This document shows positions 35,401 through 43,793 of a DNA stretch of 64,000 bases, piece by piece (positions within the stretch are counted from its first letter, which is position 1; each line of letters starts with the position of its first letter). Made by a program: the position numbers and the translations under genes. Location of the stretch: NCBI RefSeq assembly GCF_002723455.1, contig NZ_PDUS01000005.1, forward strand, positions 62,001 to 126,000. The letters run 5' to 3'. The notes under the pieces were generated by a model that saw nothing but the letters and a program-made list of their open reading frames with translations, was not told the origin of the DNA and made no database searches. The stretch comes from Pseudoalteromonas sp. 3D05. GTDB lineage: Bacteria; Pseudomonadota; Gammaproteobacteria; Enterobacterales; Alteromonadaceae.

Positions 35401-35570
35401 TGATAGAAAACACTATTAACAGTTTACGCGATGTACTAAAGGAAGCGGATGCTCAGGTTACTATCTCAGTTAAAGACGGTATTGAGTTTGAAAACGGCTT
35501 TGAAGCTAAAGAATTCGCAAAATTAGTGGGTATTGAATTGAAACCTGGCGACGTCTCTCAAGATGAATAA
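32445..35570 (+). CDS. DUF499 ATPase of a predicted anti-phage cassette
   Basis: 1041 residues. P-loop ELTQAMGGGKTHMM (residues 71-84, Lys80) and Walker B TLIMIDELPP (about 169-177) mark the DUF499 AAA-like ATPase. The middle is helical and charged. Near residue 860-910 the segment LQCTPSAQMFYTLDGSN to SGEANKTADF resembles the small beta-sandwich at the C-terminus of chitobiase-like enzymes, likely a protein-binding module. GGGAG RBS seven bases before ATG. First gene of a plus-strand set DUF499-DUF3780-DUF1156-PLD/helicase; such sets were noted in defence-island surveys and members carry 'anti-phage-associated' names in some pipelines, as I recall. Mechanism unproven. Confidence 0.85.
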   Translation: MLKTVKQACRFNPVIQDYRMSQGIENLADLITDAGDGGDFFSRNFVTHGMEQLFREGMLRLSGKSDQAVFELTQAMGGGKTHMMIALGLLAKHAHLRPSVLPADLNNRLDFGNARIAAFNGRNNPDNYIWGEIATQLGAEDEIKDYWVNGPKAVDQQKWKDIIGDTPTLIMIDELPPYLDNASTQVYGSGTLANMVVYSLSTLMSAALELPNCCIVMANLSGSYKAQTKALGDSISNLQQETRRQSMTITPVQMAGNEIYEILKKRLVDEMPDDQVINEIAEEYAQQIKKAEAGGYIIASSIEQIAEQVRETYPFHPSFKHLVALFKENEGFRQTRGLMQFTARLLKSVDQRKTDDVFLIGTQHLDLNDEQVKDEIERIAPKLVPAITRDIADKGDAIAETVDAEQSNDAATQLMTLLLVSSLSRAVGGRIGLSESEIIEFLAAPNRKADEFLDAIKNLREHAWYLHREDQRFFIKETENLSRQIERNAKEIPQPKIDTALINRLKGILQPNKRNAYQEVQILPRMDELKLTGPRVLIVIKPDGKVPPSKLINFFEFQQEKNNLLVLTGQDSLMAEAVEERLRELYAIEQINQRLKAGDTLYEEARDRLEEAEGRFTKALSAAYNTILFPGIDEIDGSERLLKVTIDNGLKVGEGDQSAEAQIEKLMADPRANYKLAAELKDKFSEFFALAEYELWPSGANNRRTPWKDVVSKAKCNPGWPWMPGSSGMDTLKTEALKQGRWRLGEDGYIEKGPFPKEKTSVNVSLLSTNPDTGESHLSLTPRNAGESPVIYYSTKPEVTEADAQVEDLESFSSTQGTLYFSVKDPSGKYEVGPITRWLADLKIRHQVEPLADKRKITLQCTPSAQMFYTLDGSNPKDGKAYDAPFEIGTDAARLLVYAKSGEANKTADFSIPHSGDKTVQVDDTKPARLNSTKRVPLDSTDKVFGVINRFRDQTSTKFKGVRIEIGEGENTVGIRFGERQVTAAMIENTINSLRDVLKEADAQVTISVKDGIEFENGFEAKEFAKLVGIELKPGDVSQDE

Positions 35571-35620
35571 AAAATTGAGGGTATACAACCGATAATGATG
35601 ACACTAGAGAGGATAAAATA

Positions 35621-36700
35621 ATGGCAAAGGCGAAAACATCCACAGAACAAGCGGCGGCTAAACATCCAACGCTGGGCTTTGGTGTGCCTGCATCGAGTGA
35701 TCCCCATCACTTTAAGGTCATTATTCCTAAAGCCAATAGCGGCAAAATTGAAATTCGTGAACATCTTGGACTACAAGCACAAAGCGAAGAATTGTCCGTA
35801 ATTGATCGCGTTATTCTCGATCGCCCTTGTTGGTCGGCAATTCGTGCTGAAGTTCAGCGTGCTTTCAATGCGCGCTTGAAAAGCTACGGCTTAAAAACCA
35901 GCTCTTGGCAAGTAGGTGAAAACTTTGTTGACCGCTTACTAGGCAAAGAACTTTGTGTACTAGCTTGGGCTGTCGAGGGCATGGATATTGATAATATCCC
36001 TGTAGCAATACGAAACTGGCTGGCACTTCAGCCTGAAGAGCGCTGGTGGCTATTTGGCATGACGGCCATGAGTACCGGCGGTATTGAAGATCGTGATGTC
36101 GGCTGGCGCATTGCTTTGCGTCATGCTCTTGGTGATATTGTACAAACAGAACAAGCGGAACGCAGCCAAACATCCAATACTACTGCTAGCGTTTTATTGA
36201 AGTCGGCAGGTACAAAACCGCAGCCATCCAATGATGAAAGCACAGAGTTACCGACAACTAATGACGTAAAAGAATCGTCACCTGGTTATGAAGTTTCAGT
36301 GACTGAGGATGACACCAATTCATTGCCATTCGATGAATCAACTCATCAAATTCTATCCACTGAAAATGACTTGTTTTTGTTTGAAGCAAAGCAGGCTAAA
36401 GCCGCTGGGCATCCTATAGGTGAAATGAGTAAACCGGAATTTTTGGTGACAAAAGGCTCTACTGCCAATATTGCACAAGCTAAATCACTACGCCCAGCTA
36501 TTCGAGAGCTTCGTCAAAAGCTTGTAGATGATGGCGTGTTTGTAAAAGACGGCGATATTTATTCATTTACCTGCGAATACCAATTTAAAAGTCCAAGTGC
36601 AGCAGCTTGTGTGATAGCAGGCAACCCACGCAGTGGTATGGATGCATGGCGAGACTTAAAAGGCCGCAGCCTTAAAGAACTTGGTTTTGGCAAGAAGTAA
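35621..36700 (+). CDS. DUF3780 protein of the predicted anti-phage cassette
   Basis: 359 residues. The N-terminal 190 (HPTLGFGVPASSDPHHFKVIIPK through RWWLFGMTAMSTGG and DVGWRIALRHALGDI) match DUF3780, known only from this gene set. Residues 200-255 are a low-complexity acidic linker; the C-terminal part ends in ACVIAGNPRSGMDAWRDLKGRSLKEL, which resembles the DUF4357-type domain seen in restriction-related proteins. Starts with RBS AGAGGA, 50 bp after the DUF499 gene. Role unknown; a specificity or adaptor function is a guess. Confidence 0.82.
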   Translation: MAKAKTSTEQAAAKHPTLGFGVPASSDPHHFKVIIPKANSGKIEIREHLGLQAQSEELSVIDRVILDRPCWSAIRAEVQRAFNARLKSYGLKTSSWQVGENFVDRLLGKELCVLAWAVEGMDIDNIPVAIRNWLALQPEERWWLFGMTAMSTGGIEDRDVGWRIALRHALGDIVQTEQAERSQTSNTTASVLLKSAGTKPQPSNDESTELPTTNDVKESSPGYEVSVTEDDTNSLPFDESTHQILSTENDLFLFEAKQAKAAGHPIGEMSKPEFLVTKGSTANIAQAKSLRPAIRELRQKLVDDGVFVKDGDIYSFTCEYQFKSPSAAACVIAGNPRSGMDAWRDLKGRSLKELGFGKK

Positions 36701-36827
36701 TAACGAATATTTTGCTTTAAAGTAGAACGCTACTTCGAGGCCTAAAAACGATACCTAATACAATACAGAGCGATGCATTTCATCAGTTAATTTACTCATG
36801 TTCGCGCTGTTTGGAGATGAAAATTAC

Positions 36828-39800
36828 ATGACACAATTAACACCCTTTGCACTAAAAGATGCTCCAGCACTTATCGAGGCTGTGTTTCCTGCACAAAAAG
36901 TATCAACGGAAGCACAAAGAGAAAGAAAAGCAGGACCTGCTCAAACATTACCTTCTATTGGTTCATATTGGAAAGGTCGTAAGCCCTTGATTTTGGTTAG
37001 AGCTATTGTGCTTGGCAGTTTACTTCCTCAAACAAACGACAAAGAAAAAGATTTAGAAGTCTTTGAAATGCTAATGGCATTTGACTCTTTGAGTTTAGCG
37101 AAACGTGTTTATATTCAAAATTCATTAAAACCAATAGATTTTACAAACTCAATAAACTTAGATAATCCTTGGGATTACTTTCTGCATAGTATTAAGCCTG
37201 AAGATGATAAGTTTACAGAGGTTTCCGAATTAACTTTTCCATGTGATATCACCTCTAAAGGATTGAAGATTCGCTGGCGCAGAGATATCACTGAGTGTGA
37301 AAAGTTAAATTTAATTATGCAATATCTTAACAATATTGGTGATTATGAGACAAAATCCTTATTGTCAAAACGACCAGAGGAAGTTGATCAAAACTGGTTG
37401 TATGAACATATTTGGAAACATGTAAATTTGCATTACGCACATCTAGGTATTAATGCAAATTCAATTGATCAACTAACTGAACAGTTAGGGATTTTAAGAT
37501 ATGGTTCTCGACCTAAAGTCGGTGATGCATTCAGTGGCGGAGGCTCAATTCCTTTTGAGGCAGCTAGATTAGGGTGCGATGTTAATGCTTCAGACTTAAA
37601 CCCAATAGCTTGTATGTTAACTTGGGGGGCAATTAATATCGTTGGGGAGAGTACTGAAAAACGAAAGCAAATTGCCAGTGAACAGAGAGAATTACTCGAT
37701 AAACTTGACCAACACATCACAGAACTAAAAATTGAGCATGATGAAAAAGGTAACCGAGCAAAAGCTTACCTATATTGTCTAGAAACAAAATGCCCTGAAA
37801 CTGGGTGGTTAGTTCCTATGGCTTCAAGTTGGGCAATATCTAAAATGAGAAACATTATAGGTAGATTGACCCCAAATCATGATCTTAAGCGCTTCGATAT
37901 TGAGGTAGTAACAGGTGTTTCAAGAGAAGAAATGAAGCAGGCCGAATCAGGAACTGTTCAAGATGGGCATCTTGTATACGAACTTAATGGTAAAACGTAT
38001 CGTACACCAATAAAAACAATTCGTGGTGATTACACAGACGAAAATGGAAATAATACTAATAGATTGCGTAAGTGGAATAAAGCTGATTTCAAACCAGCTC
38101 AAGATGATATTTTCCAAGAAAGATTGTACGCGGTTCAATGGATAACCAACGATACTTTAGGAAAGTCGAGAGAAGAAACATTTTTCTCTACGGTATCACC
38201 TAGAGACTTGGAGAGAGAGAAACTAGTCGAACAGTTGGTTGAAAGAAATATTATAAATTGGCAAGAACAAGGTTTCATACCCGACATGGCAATTGAGGCC
38301 GGAGATAAAACCGATGAACCAATTAGAACCAGAGGTTGGTCATACTGGCATCATCTCTATAATTCTAGACAAATACTATACTTTGCTTTACTAGGCGAAA
38401 TGAGTAGTAAACCTGAGACTGCTATCGGTTTAGCTAATTGTTTGGATTTTAATTCAAAATTATGTGGATGGGGAACGAGTACTAAATGGGATGGTGGTCC
38501 GGTCCATGTCTTTACTAATCAAGCACTAAATACACAGTACAATTTCGGGCAATATTCTAACTATGTTTTGACTGAAAATATTTTTTTCAAGACGTTCCCA
38601 GAAAAAGAGCGCAGCTTTTCAAAAAAACCAATAATTAATATTGAAACTTGTAGTGCTGAAAATATTGTTCAGAAAAGTGATATCTGGGTAACCGATCCAC
38701 CTTATGCTGATGCGGTAAATTATCATGAAATTACAGAATACTTTATAGCTTGGTTACGAAAAAATCCTCCAAAAGAATTTGCAAACTGGGTTTGGGACTC
38801 AAGACGAGCTTTAGCGGTAAAAGGTTCTGGTGATGATTTCCGAAAAGGCATGGTCAATGCCTATAAAGCAATGGCTGACCACATGCCAGATAACGGTATG
38901 CAGTGCGTAATGTTTACCCACCAAGATACTGGTGTTTGGTCTGACATGATCGGCATATTCTGGGCTGCGGGTTTACAAGTGGTTGGAGCTTGGTATATCG
39001 CTACAGAAACCACATCGGAATTAAAAAAAGGTGGCTACGTTCAAGGCACTGTTATTTTGATGCTACGTAAACGACCAGCGGGCGAAAATGCGGGCTTTAA
39101 ACAGCGGTTATTGCCTGCTGTGCGTGCAGAGGTAAAGCGTCAAATCGAAAATATGATGCACTTGAATGACGAGATAAAAGACAAAATGGGTGAGCCAGTA
39201 TTTAACGATTCCGACTTACAAATGGCCGGTTATGCTGCTGCTTTAAAAGTATTAACCGCATATACCCATATTGGTGGCGAGGATGTCACAGCATTTGCAT
39301 TAAAACCTCGCACTAAAGGCGAAGTAACCGTTGTAGATGAAATTGTGCAACAGGCTGCTGAAGCTGCCAATAGCTTATTAGTGCCAGAAGGATTGACTAC
39401 AGATACCTGGCAAAAACTCAGTGGTATTCAGCGCTTTTACTTGCGCATGATGGATATTGAAACAACTGGCGCCGCTAAGTTAGATAATTATCAAAACTTT
39501 GCCAAAGCGTTTCGGGTGGAAGACTATTCAAGAGTAATGGGGAGTATGGCGGCCAACAAAGCACAGCTAAAACGTATTCCTGAATTTGCTTCTCGTGACC
39601 TTACTGAAAGTAACGAAATAGGTTCAACTTGGCTTGGGCATTTGATTATAGGTTTACAGCAATTATTAGCAGAAGTTGATCCGCAAGTGGTGATTAGTCA
39701 ATTTCAAGCAGACCTTCCAGATTTTATGGAGATACGCGTGTTATTGCTTGATGTACTGACCTTCATTGAAAATAAAGCGCCTGAAAAAGCGACCCGTGAT

Positions 39801-39854
39801 GCTGCGGAGGTATTAGGTGCACGTTTACGTAATATGCGTGCAATAGGGAACTAG
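36828..39854 (+). CDS. DUF1156-type adenine-specific DNA methyltransferase
   Basis: About 1008 residues from ATG 36828 (GGAG upstream; the earlier ATG at 36798 lacks an RBS). The N-terminus ALIEAVFPAQKVSTEAQRERKAG is the DUF1156 signature. The SAM pocket FSGGGSIPFEAARLGCDVNASDLNPIA lies near 235-260 and the catalytic DPPY at 623-626, an unusually wide separation filled by a long insertion, normal for this family. Order suggests a beta- or gamma-type N6-adenine methylase. It would mark host DNA while the helicase and ATPase act on unmarked DNA, if the set works like a restriction-modification or BREX-like system; that is inference. Confidence 0.88.
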   Translation: MTQLTPFALKDAPALIEAVFPAQKVSTEAQRERKAGPAQTLPSIGSYWKGRKPLILVRAIVLGSLLPQTNDKEKDLEVFEMLMAFDSLSLAKRVYIQNSLKPIDFTNSINLDNPWDYFLHSIKPEDDKFTEVSELTFPCDITSKGLKIRWRRDITECEKLNLIMQYLNNIGDYETKSLLSKRPEEVDQNWLYEHIWKHVNLHYAHLGINANSIDQLTEQLGILRYGSRPKVGDAFSGGGSIPFEAARLGCDVNASDLNPIACMLTWGAINIVGESTEKRKQIASEQRELLDKLDQHITELKIEHDEKGNRAKAYLYCLETKCPETGWLVPMASSWAISKMRNIIGRLTPNHDLKRFDIEVVTGVSREEMKQAESGTVQDGHLVYELNGKTYRTPIKTIRGDYTDENGNNTNRLRKWNKADFKPAQDDIFQERLYAVQWITNDTLGKSREETFFSTVSPRDLEREKLVEQLVERNIINWQEQGFIPDMAIEAGDKTDEPIRTRGWSYWHHLYNSRQILYFALLGEMSSKPETAIGLANCLDFNSKLCGWGTSTKWDGGPVHVFTNQALNTQYNFGQYSNYVLTENIFFKTFPEKERSFSKKPIINIETCSAENIVQKSDIWVTDPPYADAVNYHEITEYFIAWLRKNPPKEFANWVWDSRRALAVKGSGDDFRKGMVNAYKAMADHMPDNGMQCVMFTHQDTGVWSDMIGIFWAAGLQVVGAWYIATETTSELKKGGYVQGTVILMLRKRPAGENAGFKQRLLPAVRAEVKRQIENMMHLNDEIKDKMGEPVFNDSDLQMAGYAAALKVLTAYTHIGGEDVTAFALKPRTKGEVTVVDEIVQQAAEAANSLLVPEGLTTDTWQKLSGIQRFYLRMMDIETTGAAKLDNYQNFAKAFRVEDYSRVMGSMAANKAQLKRIPEFASRDLTESNEIGSTWLGHLIIGLQQLLAEVDPQVVISQFQADLPDFMEIRVLLLDVLTFIENKAPEKATRDAAEVLGARLRNMRAIGN

Positions 39855-39911
39855 GAGTTTATTTTTAAATTCAAGTAATTAAAAATCCATGGAATAAGGT
39901 TAAGTAAAACA

Positions 39912-42659
39912 ATGACAATCAGAAGGTTTTCTTCACGTACTCATAAGCTAGACAGTAGTTTTTTACTGGAGCATTTAAAAGGTGCCCGCAGCTATAAACG
40001 TATAGCGGGCTACTTTACTAGCTCGTTATTTGAAGTTGCTCATGAGTTAATTGAGGCTATTCCTGAAGTCAAAATTGTCTGTAATGTCGATATTCACCCC
40101 GATGACCTCAAAGTTGCTCAATTACGTGAATCAAAAATGATTGGTCGCTGGAACGAGCAAGATATAGAAACTGAAGCATTGTTAAACCGTGATCGCTACA
40201 GAAGACTTGACAGCTTTCTGGCTAAACATGGTCAGGTCATTCGCGTTGCGCCAGATAGTATTTGTGGTTTTTTACACGGTAAAGCCGGTGTTATTGAATG
40301 CGCAGATGGGCGTAAGCTCGGCTTTATGGGCTCTATGAATGAAACCAGTAGTGGCTGGCAACGGCATTATGAAATTCTGTGGGAAGATGATTCGCCGGAA
40401 GGTGTCGCTTGGATAGAAGAGGAATTCGAGTTTTTATGGAATGCCGCTCGTCAACTGCCTGATGCGGTTATTCGAGAAGTCAAGCGCAGAGGATATCGTC
40501 GAGAAATTGATTTTGAAGATATTGACGATGATGATGTAGCGCCAGCGGCACTCATTGAGTCGCCACTGTACCGACAAGGGTTTTCATTACAACCTTGGCA
40601 GCAGGGCTTTGTCAGTGAATGTATTCGCCATTATCATAATCATGGCATTGTTCGCCTATTAATAGCCGATGAAGTCGGCTTAGGTAAAACGTTGTCTATG
40701 GGGACTGCTGCACTCAGCTTATGCTTACTTAGCGACAAAGAACATAAAAAAAGAAAACCCGTTATTATTTTTTGCCCAGCTACCTTATGTGAGCAATGGC
40801 AGACAGAAATGATTGATAAATTGGGTATTCCTTGTGCTCGCTGGCATACACAAAAGAAAGCCTGGCTAGACCCTGAAGGCCGGATAATTTCACCATCCGG
40901 CCAACAGTTCATTGCCAAATGCCCATTGCGAATTGGTATCGTTTCAACAGGCTTAATGATGCAAAGTTCTCCAGAAAAGGAATATTTGCTTGGTATGCGT
41001 TTTGGTCTATCTATTTTAGATGAAGCACATAAAGCCAGAAGTAAGCAAGGATTTGGCAAAGACGCAGGTGAACATAATAACTTGCTTGCCTTCATGCGAG
41101 ACATTGCGGCTCGTTCTGATCATGTTCTTCTTGGTACGGCTACACCAATACAAACCCGCCCAGAAGACCTATGGGACCTTATGGGTATATTGCACCAAGG
41201 TAGTGGTAACTTTGTTCTAGGTAATGATTTTGCTAACTGGCATTGGCCCGAAAAAGTGTTACCGATACTTTCAGGTGAGCAGCGAGTAACTGAGCCTAGT
41301 TTTGCTTGGGAGTTATTACGCTCACCATTACCTGACGTTGATTCTTCAAACGAACAGCATTCTAGAAAATTATTTCGATCGATCAGAGAAGACCTAGATC
41401 TTTTGAATAACAAAAAGTGGGATATTAGAAATCCACTAACTGATTTATCAGATGACTCAAGGGACTACCTTGAAGATGAGTTAGAGCGAGATATAGCTGG
41501 CGCAAGTTTTTTTCAAAGAGAGAACCCCTTTATTCGTCATATCGTTTTACGTAAACGAGTCACACTGGAAGATGCAAAATTATTACCCCGCATTGGTGTA
41601 GACGTTCATCCTCAGAGGAGCTTGTCGAAAGACGAGCATACCTTCACAAGTTTATTCGAAGGGAAAGCACTTAGAACAAGCGAAGATTTTCAACAAGCTT
41701 ATGCGGAAGCGCGTAATTTTGGTAAAGCACTAGCTCAAAGCGGAAAAGGCAGTGGCTTTATGAAAAACCTTATGGAGCAACGAATTTGTTCCAGTATTGT
41801 AGCGGGCCTTAATACCGCCAAAATGCTTTTAGAAGGAAGAACAGTCCAAGAAGAAAGCGATGAACAGCTAATTGAAATAAAAGTTGATAAAAACTCAGAT
41901 GAGATTGCCGTTCTTGAGCGTATGATCGCTCGTTTAGAAAAAATAAAAGTAGACCCTAAACTTGAAGCCATCATCCATTATCTTGAAAAAGAGCAGTGGC
42001 TTAAGCATGGAGTAATTATCTTTAGCCAATATTACGACACTGCTAGATGGGTGGCAGACTCATTAGCTGCTCGTTACCCTGATCAACCTGTGGGTTTATA
42101 CGCAGGCGCTGGCCGCAGTAGGCTTTACCAAAAAGGGGATAGCGTTAATATTGAACGTGAAACCTTAAAACGCATGGTTGCAGAACATCAATTAGAAATT
42201 ATGGTAGCCACTGACGCTGCCTGTGAAGGTTTGAACCTACAAACACTAGGCACGTTAATGAATATCGACCTGCCTTGGAACCCAACAAAACTTGAACAAA
42301 GAATTGGTCGCATCAAGCGTTTTGGTCAGGTACGCGATAAAGTCGATATGCTTAATTTAGTCAATGAGAAAACCGTTGATGAGAAAGTTTACGATAAGTT
42401 ATCTGAGCGTATGCAAGATCGCTACAACTTGTTTGGTTCACTTCCCGACACTATCAAAGATGAATGGATTGCAGATATAGAAACCATGGGCGAAAAAATG
42501 GATGAGTACATCAACGCCCAGAAACAGGCCAATGGATTTGACCTGCGCTACACCTCAACGATGGAACCTTCAGAAAAAGATTGGCGAGATTGTTCAGATG
42601 TTTTATCTCGTCGAGATTTTAGTGAGTTGATGACATCAGGGTGGAGTGATACGAAATGA
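39912..42659 (+). CDS. phospholipase D-like / SNF2 helicase fusion of the predicted anti-phage cassette
   Basis: 915 residues. N-terminal PLD-like domain with FLHGKAGV (His122) and GSMNETSSGW (about 141-150), a single HxK...N site that may be a nuclease when dimeric. Then a SNF2-type helicase: LIADEVGLGKT (Lys259), DEAH (370-373), LLGTATPIQ, and a helicase C part with IIFSQYYDTARW, ATDAACEGLNLQ and QRIGRIKRFGQ near 796. PLD-helicase proteins occur in DISARM and related defences and are candidate effectors that translocate on and cut DNA. It starts 57 bp after the methylase gene and ends the set. Confidence 0.88.
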   Translation: MTIRRFSSRTHKLDSSFLLEHLKGARSYKRIAGYFTSSLFEVAHELIEAIPEVKIVCNVDIHPDDLKVAQLRESKMIGRWNEQDIETEALLNRDRYRRLDSFLAKHGQVIRVAPDSICGFLHGKAGVIECADGRKLGFMGSMNETSSGWQRHYEILWEDDSPEGVAWIEEEFEFLWNAARQLPDAVIREVKRRGYRREIDFEDIDDDDVAPAALIESPLYRQGFSLQPWQQGFVSECIRHYHNHGIVRLLIADEVGLGKTLSMGTAALSLCLLSDKEHKKRKPVIIFCPATLCEQWQTEMIDKLGIPCARWHTQKKAWLDPEGRIISPSGQQFIAKCPLRIGIVSTGLMMQSSPEKEYLLGMRFGLSILDEAHKARSKQGFGKDAGEHNNLLAFMRDIAARSDHVLLGTATPIQTRPEDLWDLMGILHQGSGNFVLGNDFANWHWPEKVLPILSGEQRVTEPSFAWELLRSPLPDVDSSNEQHSRKLFRSIREDLDLLNNKKWDIRNPLTDLSDDSRDYLEDELERDIAGASFFQRENPFIRHIVLRKRVTLEDAKLLPRIGVDVHPQRSLSKDEHTFTSLFEGKALRTSEDFQQAYAEARNFGKALAQSGKGSGFMKNLMEQRICSSIVAGLNTAKMLLEGRTVQEESDEQLIEIKVDKNSDEIAVLERMIARLEKIKVDPKLEAIIHYLEKEQWLKHGVIIFSQYYDTARWVADSLAARYPDQPVGLYAGAGRSRLYQKGDSVNIERETLKRMVAEHQLEIMVATDAACEGLNLQTLGTLMNIDLPWNPTKLEQRIGRIKRFGQVRDKVDMLNLVNEKTVDEKVYDKLSERMQDRYNLFGSLPDTIKDEWIADIETMGEKMDEYINAQKQANGFDLRYTSTMEPSEKDWRDCSDVLSRRDFSELMTSGWSDTK

Positions 42660-42912
42660 CTAGTAATTCGTGTTTGCGCTTTTAAACACTAATTATTGAT
42701 TTAGAGTATTGTAAGTCAATTAACGTAATTATAAGTGCTGTTCTTAAGTTAAAATTAAAAAGAGTGGTTAGCGAGGCGTTTGAAAATCGGTCTGCAGTTG
42801 TCAATCAACGCTATATTTTGGGGATATATGAGGTGTAGTAAAAGTATATGTATGAAGATTGGGCCTCATTCATACAACATTTTCCCGATTGAATATTTAA
42901 CAAGGAAGTAGT

Positions 42913-43491
42913 ATGAACTATAAAAAAAGAATTGAAGATGCTGTAATTAAAACCAGAGAGTTAAAGTTGGTAATGACCTCTAACCCAATTCCCTTTAGCG
43001 AAAAAATTAGTGAAGATAAAAAACAAGAAATCTTAACTCACTGTTTCGAAGTCCTACAATTCCATGGATTTAACTCGTCAGAGGACTTGGCAAGCAAATG
43101 TACCGATGTACATCTAATGCTTCAGTATTTTTTAAAGACAAACTTGAATATAACTACCTATATCACAATCGGAGATCGATATTGGCATGATTATATTTAT
43201 TGTGAAATGTCGTATGAAAGCATAGAAAAAGAACTAAAAAATCCACAGGTGAATGAGCCAATAAAAGCACATGTCTGGCTAACGTTAACAGATGGAACAA
43301 TACTTGATTGTACTGGAGAAGCGCATGCTGATTTAATATTTAATCGAGGTGACTTTCCACTGCATGAGTGTTTACACTTATCTGCTCCAAATGAAAAAGA
43401 AGATCCAATTGAGGGCTATTATAGGCCTTACTTGATAGGGACTGACTTCCTGGAAAAGACTGGTGTGTGCCAGATAATAATACCGTCTTAG
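42913..43491 (+). CDS. unknown protein, transglutaminase/papain-like fold suspected
   Basis: 192 residues, no signal peptide. A Cys at the start of a helix (SKCTDVHLMLQYFLKTNLNITTYITIGD, Cys63), a His heading a strand (KAHVWLTLTDGTILDCT, His120) and Asp127 or Asp132 give the Cys-His-Asp order of transglutaminase-like and deamidase proteins. No family name recognised. It stands 253 bp after the defence set with its own AAGGAAG RBS and its own terminator, so it is a separate unit. It might be an extra defence component, an effector or a modifying enzyme; the fold call needs structural prediction. Confidence 0.6.
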   Translation: MNYKKRIEDAVIKTRELKLVMTSNPIPFSEKISEDKKQEILTHCFEVLQFHGFNSSEDLASKCTDVHLMLQYFLKTNLNITTYITIGDRYWHDYIYCEMSYESIEKELKNPQVNEPIKAHVWLTLTDGTILDCTGEAHADLIFNRGDFPLHECLHLSAPNEKEDPIEGYYRPYLIGTDFLEKTGVCQIIIPS

Positions 43492-43535
43492 GATAGCGCT
43501 ATAAGCTAAGTTTTATAATGATGAAGTTTTACTAG

Positions 43536-43558
43536 CCATTGTTTATACAATGGTTTTT
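43536..43558 (+). terminator. rho-independent terminator after the transglutaminase-like gene
   Basis: Stem CCATTGT / ACAATGG, loop TTAT, then five T residues. The rest of the 302-bp gap (43492-43793) is AT-rich and shows no ORF; it must hold the promoter of the lipoprotein gene. Confidence 0.85.
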
Positions 43559-43793
43559 ATGGTGAGCTTTTAATTTGTATCTAAGCTTTAGCGCTGATAA
43601 ATCCTAGCTAAAACTCTTTTTAATGTCTTCCCTATAATATCAACAAAGCCTGGTCTTCCCAGCCTTTATTTGACAATTTAAATTCTAACTAAATTGCAAC
43701 TTTGATGTATTTAATGTTCTTTCAATGTATATTTAATGTGTTTTTTATTTTTGGACTTTGTCTGCCACTTAATTAAATTTATTAGGATCTTCT

